A stretch of 64,000 bases of DNA from Phymorhynchus buccinoides (lineage: Eukaryota; Mollusca; Gastropoda; Neogastropoda; Raphitomidae), in contig CM065683.1 of NCBI GenBank assembly GCA_017654935.2, forward strand, positions 817,125-881,124, in the 5' to 3' direction. How positions within the stretch are numbered: position 1 is the stretch's first letter; every line of letters begins with the position of its first letter. Below are positions 33,780 to 46,139 of this stretch, one piece after another. A model generated the notes under the pieces. That model did no database searches. It was not told where the DNA came from and saw only the letters and a program-made list of their open reading frames with translations. The position numbers and the translations under genes were made by a program.

Positions 33780-36335
33780 AATATTTAGGGTGCAGCAAGA
33801 AAAAGATGGGTTTTAAGAGAGGTTTTGAATGAGGAGACTGAGTTGGAGTGTCGGAGAGGAGAAGGCAGATAATTCCAAAGAGATGGTGATTGACAGGAAA
33901 AAGAACGTTGGCCAGCAGATTTGAGACGGATGGAGGGAAGGGAAAGGAGACGAGAATCAGAAGACGAACATAGTTGGTGAGCTGGGACATAGAGATGAAA
34001 AAAATCAGAGAGATATAAGGGAGCTTCATCATTCAGTGACTTGAAGGCAAGGAGGAGAATGTTGTAGTCAATACGTGATTGAACTGGGAGCCAATGTAGG
34101 GAACGCAGAACCGGAGTGATATGATCGTACCTAGGGGAGCAAGAAATGAGACGAGCAGCATTATTCTTGACCCGTTGGAGCTTGAGATGAGAGTTGATGG
34201 ACAGCCAGCAAGAAGTGAGTTACAGTAGTCAAGTCGAGACAGAACAAAATCACAGACTAGAGTCTTCAGGGCATCTTGAGAGAGGAAACGGTGGATTGAA
34301 CTAATTCTTCGAAGTTCTAGATAGCAAGACTTGCAAACATTGGAAATATGCTGTTTGAAAGAAAGGGTTTGGTCCAAAGTAGCGCCTAGATTGCAGACAG
34401 ATGTTAATAGCTTGATCTCAATGCCATCAATGTCGACAGAACCTGAGAGAACCTGTATGGTTAGAGGCTACATGAATCATCTGTCTTTTCAGCATTTAGT
34501 TGCAGTTTGTTATATAACATCCATGTTTTAACAGCAGAAATGCACAACTTAGAAGAATAAATCATTTGATCTAACTGACTCAGGTGGGCAGAAATGTACT
34601 GCTGGCTATCATCGGTAAAGCTATGATGTAGAAGATAATGCTGGTTGATGATGGCGGAGAGAGGTTGGGTATAAAGAACAAAAAGGATAGGGCCTAAGAC
34701 TGAACCTTGGGGCACACCAAAGTGAAGACCTTTTGGAAGAGATGAAGAACCATTGACAACAACTGTCTGTGTGCGATCAGAGAGGTAGGAAGAAAACCAG
34801 GAAAGAACAGTCCCAGATAGACCAAAGGAGGTGTGAAGTCTAGAAATGAGGATAGAGTGGTCAATAGTATCAAACGCTGCAGAAAGATAAAGGAGAGAGA
34901 GAAGAGAAACCTTGTTTTCATCCAAGGCAGTGAGCAGGTCGTTCGTTATCATCAAGAGGGCTGTCTCAGTATTGTGACCTGCTCGATAAGCAGACTGGTT
35001 TGGATAGAAAAGATCGTTTACCTGAAGATGGTCAGACAGTTGTTTAAGAACCACCTTTTCCGTGAGTTTAGAAAGGAATGAAAGATTAGAGACAGGCCGA
35101 TAATTCTTTAGATTTTCAGACGAAATAAGGTTTTACGCCCTCTGCGGCCTTTCGGTCATGTGGGGCAAACATTAGATTTTCAGGATCGAGACTGGGCTTC
35201 TTTAAGAGTGGTTTGACAACTGCAGATTTGAAATTAGATGGAAAGCGGCCAGAACATAATAGAGAATCATTGATGATGGATGTAAAATAAGGAAGGAGAT
35301 CATCAAGACACTGGGAGAAGAGAGATGAAGGTAGAGGGTCTAGTTCACAGGTTTTAGTCTGAGTTTGGATCAAAATCTTCTTAACCTCTTCAGTGGAAAC
35401 AGAACGGAACTCAGACCACATAGTGCCAGAAAAGGAGGGATCAGGGACAATTGATGGCGGAGCAGATTGAGAATCAAGATTTTGGCGGATAGTGGCTATC
35501 TTGCTGTGAAAGAAATAAGAGAAACGTTGAGGGAGATCAGACACAGGGATAGAGGAAGGTAGAGGCGTAGTTGGCTAAACCAAAGACCTTTCATGGAAGG
35601 TAGTACAAGCGAGAATTTGGGCATTCAAACAAGAGCATTTGGCCTTATCTGTAATGTCAGACACAATTTTGTTCATGGTTCGACAAATCTGTTTGTGAAT
35701 TTCAAGTCCAGTCTTAACCCACTGGCGCTCTGCATGGCGGCGTTCTTGTTTAGCCTGAGTCATCTCAGGAGCCACAGAAGCATACCACGGTGATGGAGGC
35801 CTGCTGGAGATCTTGCGACGGATGACAGGGGGGTGGAGGTCGAGTAGACTGGTTAGGAGGTGGTGGAGCTGGTCAGCAGAAGGCTGTAGAGAGGAGTCCA
35901 GTCTGGCCCTGAGGTCAGACATGAAGGCAGTGAGGTCGATGGAGGAGATCTTCCTGGTCTCAGCATACACAGGAGGGCATGAAGGGCGAGATAACCGGAG
36001 GCAGGAAATAACACAGAGATGGTCAGAAAAGTCCAGAAAAAAGTCAGGAGCAGTGGACCGCAGGACGTTCGTCGTCACGCCTGACGACAACCAGGTCAAG
36101 GGTGTGACCTTTCTGGTGGGTGGGGAAGGTCACAGCCTGGTGCAGGTCGAAGTCATCCAGCAGTGCGGTGAAGCGGAAGGTGAGGGAGTCAGCGCAATGG
36201 GACATCAACGTGAATGTTGATGTCCCTAGCCCTGACTTGGGCCTGGTTGGGAGTTGGTTTGGGGCCTCCTCGTCGTGCCAGTAGTCCCTCTATCTCTGGT
36301 GTCGTCGATGAGCTGAGCTTCATCGTAGGTGGATG
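33780..36335 (-). mobile_element. Degenerate non-LTR retrotransposon (LINE, CR1/L2-like)
   Basis: On the minus strand the pieces run in order. There is an apurinic endonuclease end (GDINIHVD near 36210, then TFPTHQKGHTLDLVVV and FSDHLCVISCLRL). A linker follows. The reverse transcriptase then reads through SAYRAGHNTETALL, SAAFDTIDHSIL, GVPQGSVLGPILFVLY and a catalytic box written FTDD. The C-terminal thumb ends at about 34033. Frames are broken at about 36200, 35575, 35110 and 34380. The palm aspartate in the 'LDLSAAFD'-type motif is Tyr (LLYLSAAFD). The element is dead. Its 3' end is the part duplicated at 10500-11000. Confidence 0.85.
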
Positions 36336-36364
36336 GGGTGGGGCAGAATTTGGGACCGTATCTG

Positions 36365-36490
<126 letters not shown>

Positions 36491-36734
36491 GCTTTTTGAC
36501 ATCAGTATTTGCAAGTTGTTGCTTTTGTTATGTGTATCTGCTCATAACCCCCTACGACGTACGTTGCCATGTCTCTATTTTCTGTAATCACTATACATTT
36601 ATCTTTATCTTTGTGAACGTTGAAAATGTTGTTGTATGTATTTGTAGTAACCTCATCCCCCATCCCCCATCCAACCCCAACGTATCTTCCTATGTCTCTT
36701 TGTGCTTTGTCATCACCATATATTTTTGTTATCT

Positions 36735-36936
<202 letters not shown>

Positions 36937-37029
36937 TACTGTACGGTGTGAAATAAAAGCTCATTACCAGTCGTGAGGTTCGTTACCAGCCGTGAAAGAA
37001 GTCGCGAGGGACAGCTGGTTAATAACGAA

Positions 37030-37490
37030 ACGTACGACTTATGGCTTAATGTATTCAAGTCTGTCTGTCTGTTCCTGGCTGGCTGTCAAGTCATGTTACC
37101 GTGGTAGCGTTTGAATAGATTATGGCTTAATGTTTTCAATTCTGTCTGTCTGTTCCTGGCTGGCTGTCAAGTCATGTTACCGTGGTAGCGTTTGAATGGA
37201 TTATGGCTTAATGTATTCAATTCTGTCTGTCTGTTCCTGTCTGTTCCTGGCTGGCTGTCAAGTCATGTTACCGTGGTAGCGTTTGAATCGATTATGGCTT
37301 AATGTTTTCAATTCTGTCTGTCTGTTCCTGGCTGGCTGTCAAGTCATGTTACCGTGGTAGCGTTTGAATGGATTATGGCTTAATGTATTCAAGTCTGTCT
37401 GTCTGTTCCTGGCTGGCTGTCAAGTCATGTTACCGTGGTAGCGTTTGAATGGATTATGGCTTAATGTATTCAAGTCTGTCTGTCTGAACT
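37030..37490. repeat. 81-bp minisatellite
   Basis: Six units of 'attatggcttaatgtattca' + '(a/t)tctgtctgtctgttcctgg' + 'ctggctgtcaagtcatgtta' + 'ccgtggtagcgtttgaatg'. A single diverged unit lies at about 40140-40190, suggesting an older dispersed element. Confidence 0.94.
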
Positions 37491-37499
37491 AATAAACAT

Positions 37500-38070
37500 G
37501 TGAGCGTCAACAATAGACTAGTTTTATGGATCATAGATGTCCTACTTAAACGCACGCAAACTGTGAGATTTCAAAATGCTCTGTCCTCCACAATGTCTAT
37601 GTCCACCGGCTGTCCCCAATGCACTGTCTTATCTCCTGTTCTCTTCACCCTTTACACAAATGATTGTAAAGGAACAGATTCTGCTCCTGTCATTAAATAC
37701 TCTGATGATACAGCTTTAGTTGACCTTTCTAACTCGGACAGTACTTACTTTGAGCAGGTTGAAAAGTTTGTGTCCTGGTGTGAGGAAAACTATCTTGACC
37801 TCAACGTAACAAAAACAAAAGAAATGGTAGTCGACTTTAGGAAATCCCCGATACCAATGCCAGATCTCTCAATCAAAGGTGTGACAGTAGAAAGGGTAGA
37901 TGAATGCAAGTATCTGGGAACAATCATAGACAATAAGTTTACTTTTAGTTCTCATGTTGATCATGTTTCTATGACAGGGCTGAAAAGACAGATTAATAGA
38001 GCCAGAGGATCGGAAACAAAAGACAAGAGCCAGTACCTCAGTACTGTGCTATTCTTGATCAGCAAACGGC
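37500..38070 (+). mobile_element. LINE reverse-transcriptase fragment
   Basis: Plus-strand reading frame with RT motifs: TGCPQCTVLSPVLFTLYTND, the catalytic box YSDD (KYSDDTALVDLS), SWCEENYLDLNVTKTKEM and ECKYLGTIIDNKF. The start and the endonuclease are missing. After about residue 165 the similarity ends and the frame runs into unrelated sequence. The same family recurs on the minus strand at 45.4-46.1 kb. Confidence 0.85.
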
Positions 38071-38109
38071 CCCCAGATTCCTTAGCTTATTGGGAGAGGC
38101 CCTAGGGGC

Positions 38110-39080
38110 AAGAACCATGCATATGCATGAAGCTGCCCGGATTCGCAGAACAACTTTAGGGGCCCAGTAGCAGCAGAAGAGTGGTAGGAGTCAAGCGGAT
38201 AAGCCGCAGAAGACAAGCTGAGTAGTAGTAGAAAAGTTATGGGTTAGCCAAAGAATAAAAGATAGGCCAGGGTTAGGGTAGAATTAGTTAGGAAGAAATT
38301 AATAATGGGTTAGGGTTAGTAATAAAGTACTAGGGGAAACACTGATTTGGGAATAGTTAGTTGTAAAAGTGAGACAGAGTAGGTATTAATTAGAGATTAC
38401 AAATTAGTTAAGTGGCTATGGTGTTACAGTGCTAGATTTATAGAATAATAAGTGTGAAGTGTGGAATTGATGTGGTGTAGAAAAGGAAAGACTAATTTAA
38501 ATGGTTAATGAAATGAATAATATGTAAGTAGTTAAATAATTAGTTATTAAGTTAAGGGTAATACTATTTAGGCAAGTGTGTTGTGTGTTCATTGGAAGAT
38601 CTTCCTCATTATAAGGTATGTCCCATATTATCCTGATTTGTTGTTCCCTTGTAATAAAAATATTATTATTGTGGTAAATATGTTGTTCCGTATCCATGGG
38701 AACCCTTGTTTGCAGTGTTTATGTATCCTCATTTCTCGGGGATTTGTCAGTCCGTGTCTTACCTTTATTCCTTGTCTTTCTTTCTCTTGCATGCGTTGTT
38801 CTCAAACTGTTTTGTGAAGTCTAGTCTCTCATATACACGCACGCACTCTCTCTCTCTTTCTTTCTGTCTTTCCCTTCCTCTGTCTCTCTCTTACTCAAGT
38901 TTCTAATCTAATTAAAGCCGGCGATGTTTACAAACACAAGCCAAGCAGTGCTCTACCTAGCTACATTTCCCCCAATGTCACGTGGGCCGTCACTATTATA
39001 AAAAGGCCCCGTAATATTTCCAAGAAATGCCAGACAAGGATGTAGGCCTACTGCCTGAGAAAGCTCAGTTCTTTCAATGT
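38110..39080. other. AT-rich sequence, no gene seen
   Basis: Contains scattered 'gggttag' words (38240-38320) and a ct-rich patch at 38845-38890. Only short, unconvincing frames. Confidence 0.5.
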
Positions 39081-39084
39081 TAGC

Positions 39085-39570
39085 ACAGATCTTCTCCAAA
39101 GCTTTTATCGTTGTTTTCTTGAATCTATTATAACGTTTTGTAGTCCCAAAGTCAGTCGAACGTCTGAACAAGATCTCTGCTTAGACCAAATAATGAGGAA
39201 TTATATATTAGCTTAGGCCTAGAGGCCTCAGGTCCTCAAACACAAAACTTCTGAAAGTTCCAAAAACAAATCTAAAATCATCTGGTGACCGCAGTTTCAG
39301 TTTCAGTGCCCCTGCTGTTTGGAATTCCCTCCCAGTCGATCTTCGCCATGAACCAACTATCTCTACTTTCAAAGCTAAACTCAAGACACACTACTTTCAA
39401 AGCTCATTCGGTTTGTAAATGTTTCCTTCTTGATCTTGTACCTGGGTGAATGAATGGGTGATAATGTTTTTGTGCGATTGCGGGTGTATCAGTGAATGGA
39501 AGCGCCTTGAGTGTAAAATAATTATAGAAAGGCGCTATAGAAATACTATCAATTATTATTATTATTATTA
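39085..39570 (+). mobile_element. LINE 3' end with (ATT)n tail
   Basis: A plus-strand frame gives the typical C-terminal end of CR1/L2-like ORF2 (WNSLPVDLRHEPTISTFKAK), then a 3' UTR with 'cgccttgagtgtaaaataat', 'aaaggcgctatagaaat' and an attattatt tail. The same 3' end is inserted at 50917-51100. Confidence 0.8.
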
Positions 39571-39597
39571 TATCTGGTCCATATGTACAGTAGTGTC

Positions 39598-39599
<2 letters not shown>

Positions 39600-39651
<52 letters not shown>

Positions 39652-39770
39652 TGAGCGTGCATGCGCGCGTACGTACGTGTGTGCGTGCGTGTGTGTGGGT
39701 GTGTGTCTGTCTGTCCGTATGTCTATGTTTGTGTGTGTGTATATGTGTGTGTGTGTGCATGAGAGAGAGA
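39600..39770. repeat. (GT)n-rich microsatellite
   Basis: A perfect gt run of about 40 bases, then interrupted gtgtgc/gtgtgt and a short gaga run. Confidence 0.95.
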
Positions 39771-40600
39771 TAGAGAGAGCGAGAAGAGGGAGGCGTATAG
39801 AATGATGGGAACGGGAAGGGACCCAAAATATATGTGAAAGCTTGGGGTGACTTGGAGAGGGTGGGGGTTTGGGGTAGGGTGGGGGTGAACAGGCAAATTA
39901 ATGCGATAATAGAAAATAATGGTGGGAAAGAGGGCAGTTCTTAATGTTTTGATAGTCGCTTGTATCGACCCTATAACTATGTTTAATTTTTTTGCAAAGC
40001 ACGATTTGTCATTCATTTTTCCTTAGTTTTGTTTCCATTTTTCATGCATGCAAATGTGCTTCTTTAATTGTATTGTGCTTGTACGAGACCACACTGTAAT
40101 TTCACCTAACGTGATAATAACGTATTTTTTGACTTTGACTTGTTCTTGGCTGGCTGACAAGCCATGTTACCGTGGTAGCGTTTCAGCGGAGGCATGTAGG
40201 ATACTAATATTCTGCATACAGGTATGTAGTTAGGATATCAAGGGCATGTTTGAACACATGTGGTCATTGGTCAAAGGTCAAAATCGCTGGACCCAAAAAT
40301 GTTGCCACGTGGCTGAATTACACCATTAGTTTTGTTAATCAATCCATTTTGCCATTGGCATAAATGCACGTAAATCTGTGCAACGGAAAGGGGGTGTTGA
40401 CAATTCTTGCAGGGGGAGCGGGGATGTAATAGTATCTTTGATAGGAGGGGCCAGGGCAGGCAGCATCACAGAAGGGAGAAAACCCGAGATCTTCTCGACG
40501 ATGTTCAGGTTTTCTCCCCTGACTAAACTGACCGGTGTCACGATAAATAAGTACCTGTCATGAAATATCTACCTCCTGCATACGAACTATAAAGACTGTA
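39771..40600. other. Intergenic sequence
   Basis: No supported gene. Contains one diverged unit of the 81-bp repeat (about 40140-40190). Confidence 0.5.
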
Positions 40601-40680
40601 CAGGGGAAGACGGAGCACTTATGAAGTACGGCGATCTGGGCTGATAGAGTTATCGTTAGTGAGTACGTGACACCACTCAC

Positions 40681-40890
40681 AATGGCGGCTATCCAGAGAT
40701 TCAGACTGGGATTTGAAGCGAGAATTCAACTGGCCTATCGACGTTTTTTAAATACCAGATTCAACGTTAGCGGACAAACAAACGATTCTGATTGGCTAGG
40801 GGCAGCTAGGGGTACTTATTTAGGATATCATCTTCACACCGGTGTTGCAGTCATGCACTTTTTTTATTTATTGATTGAACCAGCACAATG
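40681..40890 (+). CDS. Small ORF upstream of the CERK-like gene (hypothetical)
   Basis: A 69-codon ORF starting in a good context (cactcacaATGGCGG): MAAIQRFRLGFEARIQLAYR and onward, basic at the N-terminus, with a hydrophobic C-terminal stretch (VAVMHFFYLLI). It could be a separate small mitochondrial-type protein, the first exon of another gene, or an upstream ORF in a long 5' leader. The start also overlaps a YY1-like ATGGCGGC motif, so it might simply be promoter sequence. I do not recognise it. Confidence 0.25.
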
Positions 40891-41198
40891 ATCAGAGTAT
40901 AGAAGATAACTATTTAGTTCTAAATGGAACTATTTAGTGATTCTAAAGCAAACAAAGCAACACATTTTCACTCATGCGTGACCGCAAATGATCTAATGTA
41001 ACGTTCGGTAAACTGTTTACGGGTTTCATAGCAACTGACGCTCTCGCTCTAACGATGCAGGGGTCTGTGCTGTTTTTAACCAATCACGGCAATTCACTGC
41101 CGTTCACCGCGGGCCTGCACCACCGGAAGTCAACAACAACTTTATCGCCTGAGCAGTCCATCCCAAAATAATGTGTTCATTCTAAAATTGCTAGAACC
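40780..41198 (+). promoter_or_regulatory. Candidate promoter/5' leader of the CERK-like gene
   Basis: An ETS-type site 'caccggaagt' lies at 41121-41130. A CCAAT box ('aaccaatcacgg') is near 41077 and an inverted one ('gattggctag') near 40790. No TATA box is seen. CpG content is raised compared with the flanks, as in housekeeping promoters. The start codon of exon 1 follows about 70 bases after the ETS site. Confidence 0.45.
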
Positions 41199-41547
41199 AT
41201 GGCCGACAACGAGTCTTATACTTTTGATGAGGAAGGCAACCCCATCCCAACATCGAAGCCGCCGTCAGCCAAGAAACCTCCAGCTGCTCCCAGAAAAAGC
41301 AGAAGTAAAAAGCGAGCCAGTGCTGCCGGCGAAGAAGCCAAGTCGCCCGAAAATCACACTGTGGAAGCCCGAACCAACGGCGTCAGCGGTGATGCTGCAA
41401 GTGAAACGGTCAGCAGACGACTCTCAGAGGCTGGGGCAGAGGGAGAGGAGATGATGACCGACATGTTTCACATTGATGGCACCGGCTACGATGTCTCTCT
41501 GTCACTCAGATTGCAGAAAATCATCTGGGAGTCCATGAATCCTAACG
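41199..41547 (+). CDS. CERK-like lipid kinase, exon 1 (start codon)
   Basis: First coding exon of a ceramide kinase/ceramide kinase-like protein, a family that phosphorylates ceramide or related lipids at membranes. Starts at ATG in good context (gaaccATGG): MADNESYTFDEEGNPIP, then a Lys/Pro/Ser-rich low-complexity stretch (about residues 20-50), then from about residue 87 the start of the PH-like region (MFHIDGTGYDVSLSLRLQ). That part aligns by eye with the N-terminal strand of human CERKL. The most likely donor is the non-canonical GC site (AACG|gcaagt) at 41548. It leaves one base, G, which matches the two-base start of exon 2 (GC) and restores Gly. Reading through instead enters a poly-G tract. 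Confidence 0.75.
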
Positions 41548-41559
41548 GCAAGTGCAGGA

Positions 41560-41584
41560 TTGGGGGGGGGGGGGGGGGGGGGAT

Positions 41585-41615
<31 letters not shown>

Positions 41616-41672
41616 TGTGTACTTGTATTTTAGACATCTACCCCCCCTCCCCCCCCCCCCCCCCCCCCCCTC
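41560..41672. repeat. Poly-G / poly-C tracts just inside intron 1
   Basis: G-runs of about 20 and 24 separated by 'at', then about 30 bases of ordinary sequence, then a long C-run to 41670. The two could pair as a hairpin or form a G-quadruplex 12 bases from the GC donor. Confidence 0.9.
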
Positions 41673-42055
41673 TCACAATTTCGCATTGGACATTTACATT
41701 GAGAAGCAACATTCTGCCGTTCTCAATAAACGGTAATGCATCGTAATCGTCAATATGATGACGGAGGATGTGAAAAGAAAGAAGAAGAAGGGATTGGGTT
41801 TGGATCAGCCTAGGGCTAGGCTTTGAGATTGAGAGTCAATGAGTCTGCTCAAAATAAACCAGCATCAGAATATAATGTTATAGGGGCCTGACAAGCAGAG
41901 GCCAGGCTTTTATTGTTTTAAATGGGTTTGTTAAGGTTTTATGTTACTTTAATTTGTCAGGGCCATCCCTCTCCCTGAAGCACCTTGCAGCATTGAGCTA
42001 TGCTACCATTGAAAGGGACTGCATGGTGTGTGCGTGTGTATGTTTGTGAGAGTGT
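41673..42055. other. Intron 1, unique part
   Basis: No repeat or coding signal recognised. Confidence 0.5.
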
Positions 42056-43190
42056 TAGAAAGAGAGACTAAGTGTCATCTCTTCTTCATTCTGATGCCCA
42101 ACTTCATAATTTTGAAGATTTTGGCGACTAATGGCGACTAAAATGAGGGTTCTGTGAAGAAAAGAAAAATACAGGCAGTCAGGTGTTGAAGGCAGTTGAT
42201 ACGCCTCAGCATGCAGGTGTCGAGAAGATCTTGTAGGAGGGCAAGGGGTGGGCTTCCTGGAAGAGTTGATGACCACCTCACCACGGTGGTGTTAGAAGAA
42301 GGTGGTGAGGCGAGCCTTCCTTCGTCATTCAGCAAGTGGAGGCCAGTTGATTTGGTCGTACATTTTCTCCACACTCGACGTTTGTCGATGCCGGTTGACA
42401 ACCCATCATGCTGCCCTTCACTGCACTGCCTCGATCTTGTTGCCGTTTTTGATGGTGTGAGGATCCCACACACTGCTGGAGTATTCAAGCATCAGTCTTA
42501 CCAGGACTTGGAAGGCTCTCTCTTTAATCTTGATGCTTCACACCTTTATTGTTCTTTGGATGAAGCCTAGGGTCTAGCTGGCTTTGTTCACGATGTTTGT
42601 TAATGTTATGTGGGAGTCCCAGCGTAAATCGTGAGATAAGGTGACACCCAAGTATTTGATCTCATCAGTGTTGCTCAGGGTGTGCCCATGAAGGTGGTAA
42701 CTGCCCTGTGTGGGGTTCCTCTTCCATGAGAACCGTATCAACTGGCATGTCTCAGGGTGAAAAGACATGACTCAGTGGGGCTGAGGGTGTGCCCATGAAG
42801 GTGGTAACTGCCCTGTGTGGGGTTCCTCTTCCGTGAGAATCATATAGACTGGCATGTCTCAGGGTGAAAAGACATGACTCAGTGGGGCTGAGTGGGGTGT
42901 GCCCATGAAGGTGGTAACTGCCCTGTGTGGGGTTCCTCTTCCGTGAGAATCATATAGACTGGCATGTCTCAGGGTGAAAAGACATGACTCAGTGGGGCTG
43001 AGGGTGTGCCCATGAAGGTGGTAACTGCCCTGTGTGGGGTTCCTCTTCCATGAGAATCATATAGACTGGCATGTCTCAGGGTGAAAAGACATGACTCAGT
43101 GGTGCTCAGGGTGTGCCCATGAAGGTGGTAACTGCCCTGTGTGGGGTTCCTCTTCCATGAGAACCGTATCAACTGGCATATTTCTCAAGT
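42056..43190 (-). mobile_element. LINE RT C-terminal fragment with internal tandem amplification
   Basis: Minus strand: FHPETCQLIRFSWKRNPTQG, then HLHGHTLS and KYLGVTLSHDLRWDSHI (42574-42768), continuing in broken frames to about 42060. This is the region downstream of the catalytic box in CR1/Jockey-type RT. The upstream part is present as about four further tandem copies of a roughly 107-bp unit (42770-43170, 'gtgtgcccatgaaggtggta' and 'gaaaagacatgactcagtgg'). So a coding piece of a dead LINE was turned into a satellite. Confidence 0.75.
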
Positions 43191-43274
43191 GTCAATTTCT
43201 CTATGAATGGGAAGAATAGAATTATGATGTGCAGACATGTGTCACCTGCAATTCTTGCAGCCACCATTCTCAGA

Positions 43275-44489
43275 AAGAAATTATACATGTGGTCAGTATG
43301 TGTACAGCACAAGTCAAATAATTATACATGTGGTCAGTGTGTGTACAGCACATGTCAAATCATCATACATGTGGTCAGTATGTGTACAGCACAAGTAAAA
43401 TCATTATACATGTGGTCAGTGTGTGTACAGCACAAGTCAAATCATTATACATGTGGTCAGTGTGTGTACAGCACAAGTCAAATCATCATGCATGATATGT
43501 GGTCAGTATGTGTACAGCACAAGTCAAATCATCATACATGTGGTCAGTATGTGTACAGCACAAGTCAAATCATCATACATGTGGTCAGTGTGTGTACAGC
43601 ACAAGTCAAATCATTATACATGTGGTCAGTGTGTGTACAGCACAAGTCAAATCATCATGCATGATATGTGGTCAGTATGTGTACAGCACAAGTCAAATCA
43701 TCATACATGTGGTCAGTATGTGTACAGCACAAGTCAAATCATCATACATGTGGTCAGTATGTGTACAGCACAAGTCAAATCATCATACATGTGGTCAGTA
43801 TGTGTACAGCACAAGTCAAATCATCATACATGTGGTCAGTGTGTGTACAGCACAAGTCAAATCATTATACATGTGGTCAGTATGTGTACAGCACAAGTCA
43901 AATCATCATACATGTGGTCAGTGTGTGTACAGCACAAGTCAAATCATTATACATGTGGTCAGTGTGTGTACAGCACAAGTCAAATCATCATACATGTGGT
44001 CAGTGTGTGTACAGCACAAGTCAAATCATCATACATGTGGTCAGTGTGTGTACAGCACAAGTCAAATCATCATACATGTGGTCAGTGTGTGTACAGCACA
44101 AGTCAAATCATCATACATGTGGTCAGTATGTGTACAGCACAAGTCAAATCATCATACATGTGGTCAGTGTGTGTACAGCACAAGTCAAATCATCATACAT
44201 GTGGTCAGTATGTGTACAGCACAAGTCAAATCATCATACATGTGGTCAGTGTGTGTACAGCACAAGTCAAATCATCATACATGTGATCAGTGTGTGTACA
44301 GCACAAGTCAAATCATCATACATGTGGTCAGTATGTGTACAGCACAAGTCAAATCATCATACATGTGGTCAGTGTGTGTACAGCACAAGTCAAATCATCA
44401 TGCATCATATGTGGTCAGTATGTGTACAGCACAAGTCAAATCATCATACATGATATGTGGTCAGTATGTGTACAGCACAAGTCAAATCA
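43275..44489. repeat. 41-bp minisatellite, left part
   Basis: About 29 units of 'tcatacatgtggtcagtatg' + 'tgtacagcacaagtcaaatc' + 'a' with variation at a few positions (tcat/ttat; gtatg/gtgtg) and occasional 'tgcatgata' inserts. Since 41 is not a multiple of 3, the three frames cycle and stay open. Continues after an insertion at 46146. Confidence 0.96.
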
Positions 44490-46139
44490 AATTCACTTTA
44501 TTATCTCCCAAGGAGAAATTTTGTTCAAGTGCCAGAATAACAAAGACATCGACATTCAGCATGCATGAATAGGAGAACAATTTGACTTAAAGGGACATGA
44601 GTATAAAAATAAAAGACATTTAGCATGCATGAGCATAATGTACATGTTTAAAAGTTACACATAATACACGCTTAAAGATACACATTATATATTGATACAT
44701 ACACGTCTAAGGATAAGCATGCATAGTTTCTTTTAACACGATGAACACACATTTAAACCTAAAAGGATTGTGAGTTTAGGAGGTGGATGGATCTGGGGAG
44801 GAAGGATTTCTGTGCCCTGGTGTTGACTTTAAAAGTTTTGTAGCAACGTCTAGAAGGTAATAGTTCGTAATGTTTGTTGAATGTTCAAAACATGGGAGGT
44901 GTCATTTACAATCTCAGACATGCCTACCCATACGATTTTTCTGTATTTTGCACACGATTTTGAGCCCCAGTACTGCAGTACGGTAAATGGAAAATTAATA
45001 CGGCAAAAATTTGAACTTGTGGTCTTCTAAGATCGGTCAAAATCAAGTGTTTTTTGTCATTTTGCATGACGGTTTAATGTTCTGTAGTGTTCCGTTTTTG
45101 GGTCTCCTTGCAAAATACGGAATTTTGAGAAAAAGTATGGAATTTTATTTTGTGGAGTACCTAAAAATGAAATTGAGGGTAGGCAGGTCTGCAATCTTCC
45201 TGGCTTTATGCTTGGTTCGTCTTTCGTACATCTCATTCAAACCCATCTCTCTCTTTCCAACAACGTTACTACACACATTCACCACATCATCCATTCCAAC
45301 ACACGCTTGTTTTTCAAACACAAACTTCCAAACCAACACATAAAGGAAACAGTAAGCACAGACTCAATGCAGCTACTATAGTACGTATGCAAAATGTTTG
45401 AGTTAATACCAATGTTTCTCAGTCTGTGCAAAATAAACAATCTTGATTGACATTTCTTATGTTGTGTGTGTTCTTGTCGAAAGTCAGTTTGTCGTCCAAA
45501 ATGGTACCTAAATATTTGTATTCTGATACTCTTTCCACTGTTTCACCATCAATTTCTACCTTTGGCACAGGGGGTGGATCTTTCCTAAAGTCTATTGTCC
45601 TTTGCCGATCGTAGATCGCAAAGGAGTATGTTTTTGTTCCGGTTTTTTTTTTCTTTTTTTTTTCTGTCTGTCCCAAGGATATCTCCCGAACCGCATGACC
45701 GAATCGCTTCAAATTATGTGTGGTGGTGTGTCACTATGAGAGGAAGGCATCCGCTCAAAAACATTTGCCGTCTTGACCTTGGCGTATGACCTTGAAAACC
45801 GAAAATCTTTAAGGGGCCATAACTTCCACACCATTGGTCTTAGAGTTCAAATTTGGCACGTAGGTACTTTGGCTTATGGCCGTTCTGGTGATGGCATATC
45901 GATCAAGGTCAAGGTCAAGTTCCGGAAGATCGGTAGGCCTTGAAAATGGTAGGGGTCTAAAAATTGGGTTTTAATTAACATTTCTTTTGTTTTGAGCACA
46001 TTAAGGTCCAAATAATTTTCTTTACACCACAGACAAAATTTCGCAACTTGACTAAAGTAGTGAAAATCAAAATTTGAAAGGTCTTGTATGGCTGAATCGT
46101 CTAAATATTTTATAATAGAAACATTCTCAGTACCTCTAC
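44490..46139 (-). mobile_element. LINE inserted in the 41-bp array, itself interrupted
   Basis: Minus-strand element. Its 3' end is 'attcactttattatctccc' at 44490. It has a C-terminal ORF2 piece around 44760-44870, then RT pieces VERVSEYKYLGTILDDK (45500-45560) and IIKYLDDSAIQDLS ... CKENYLDLNVLKTKEM (45970-46120), the same family as 37500-38070. About 45625-45960 is unrelated sequence inserted between 'DFRK'-type and 'KTKEM'-type codons. The array resumes at 46140, and 'tcaaatca' is present at both edges, a likely short target-site duplication or simply the split unit. Confidence 0.75.

Noticed and set aside
43423..44572. 287- and 357-codon open frames in the 41-bp array
   Set aside because: All three frames stay open as the 41-bp period cycles through them; not evidence of coding.
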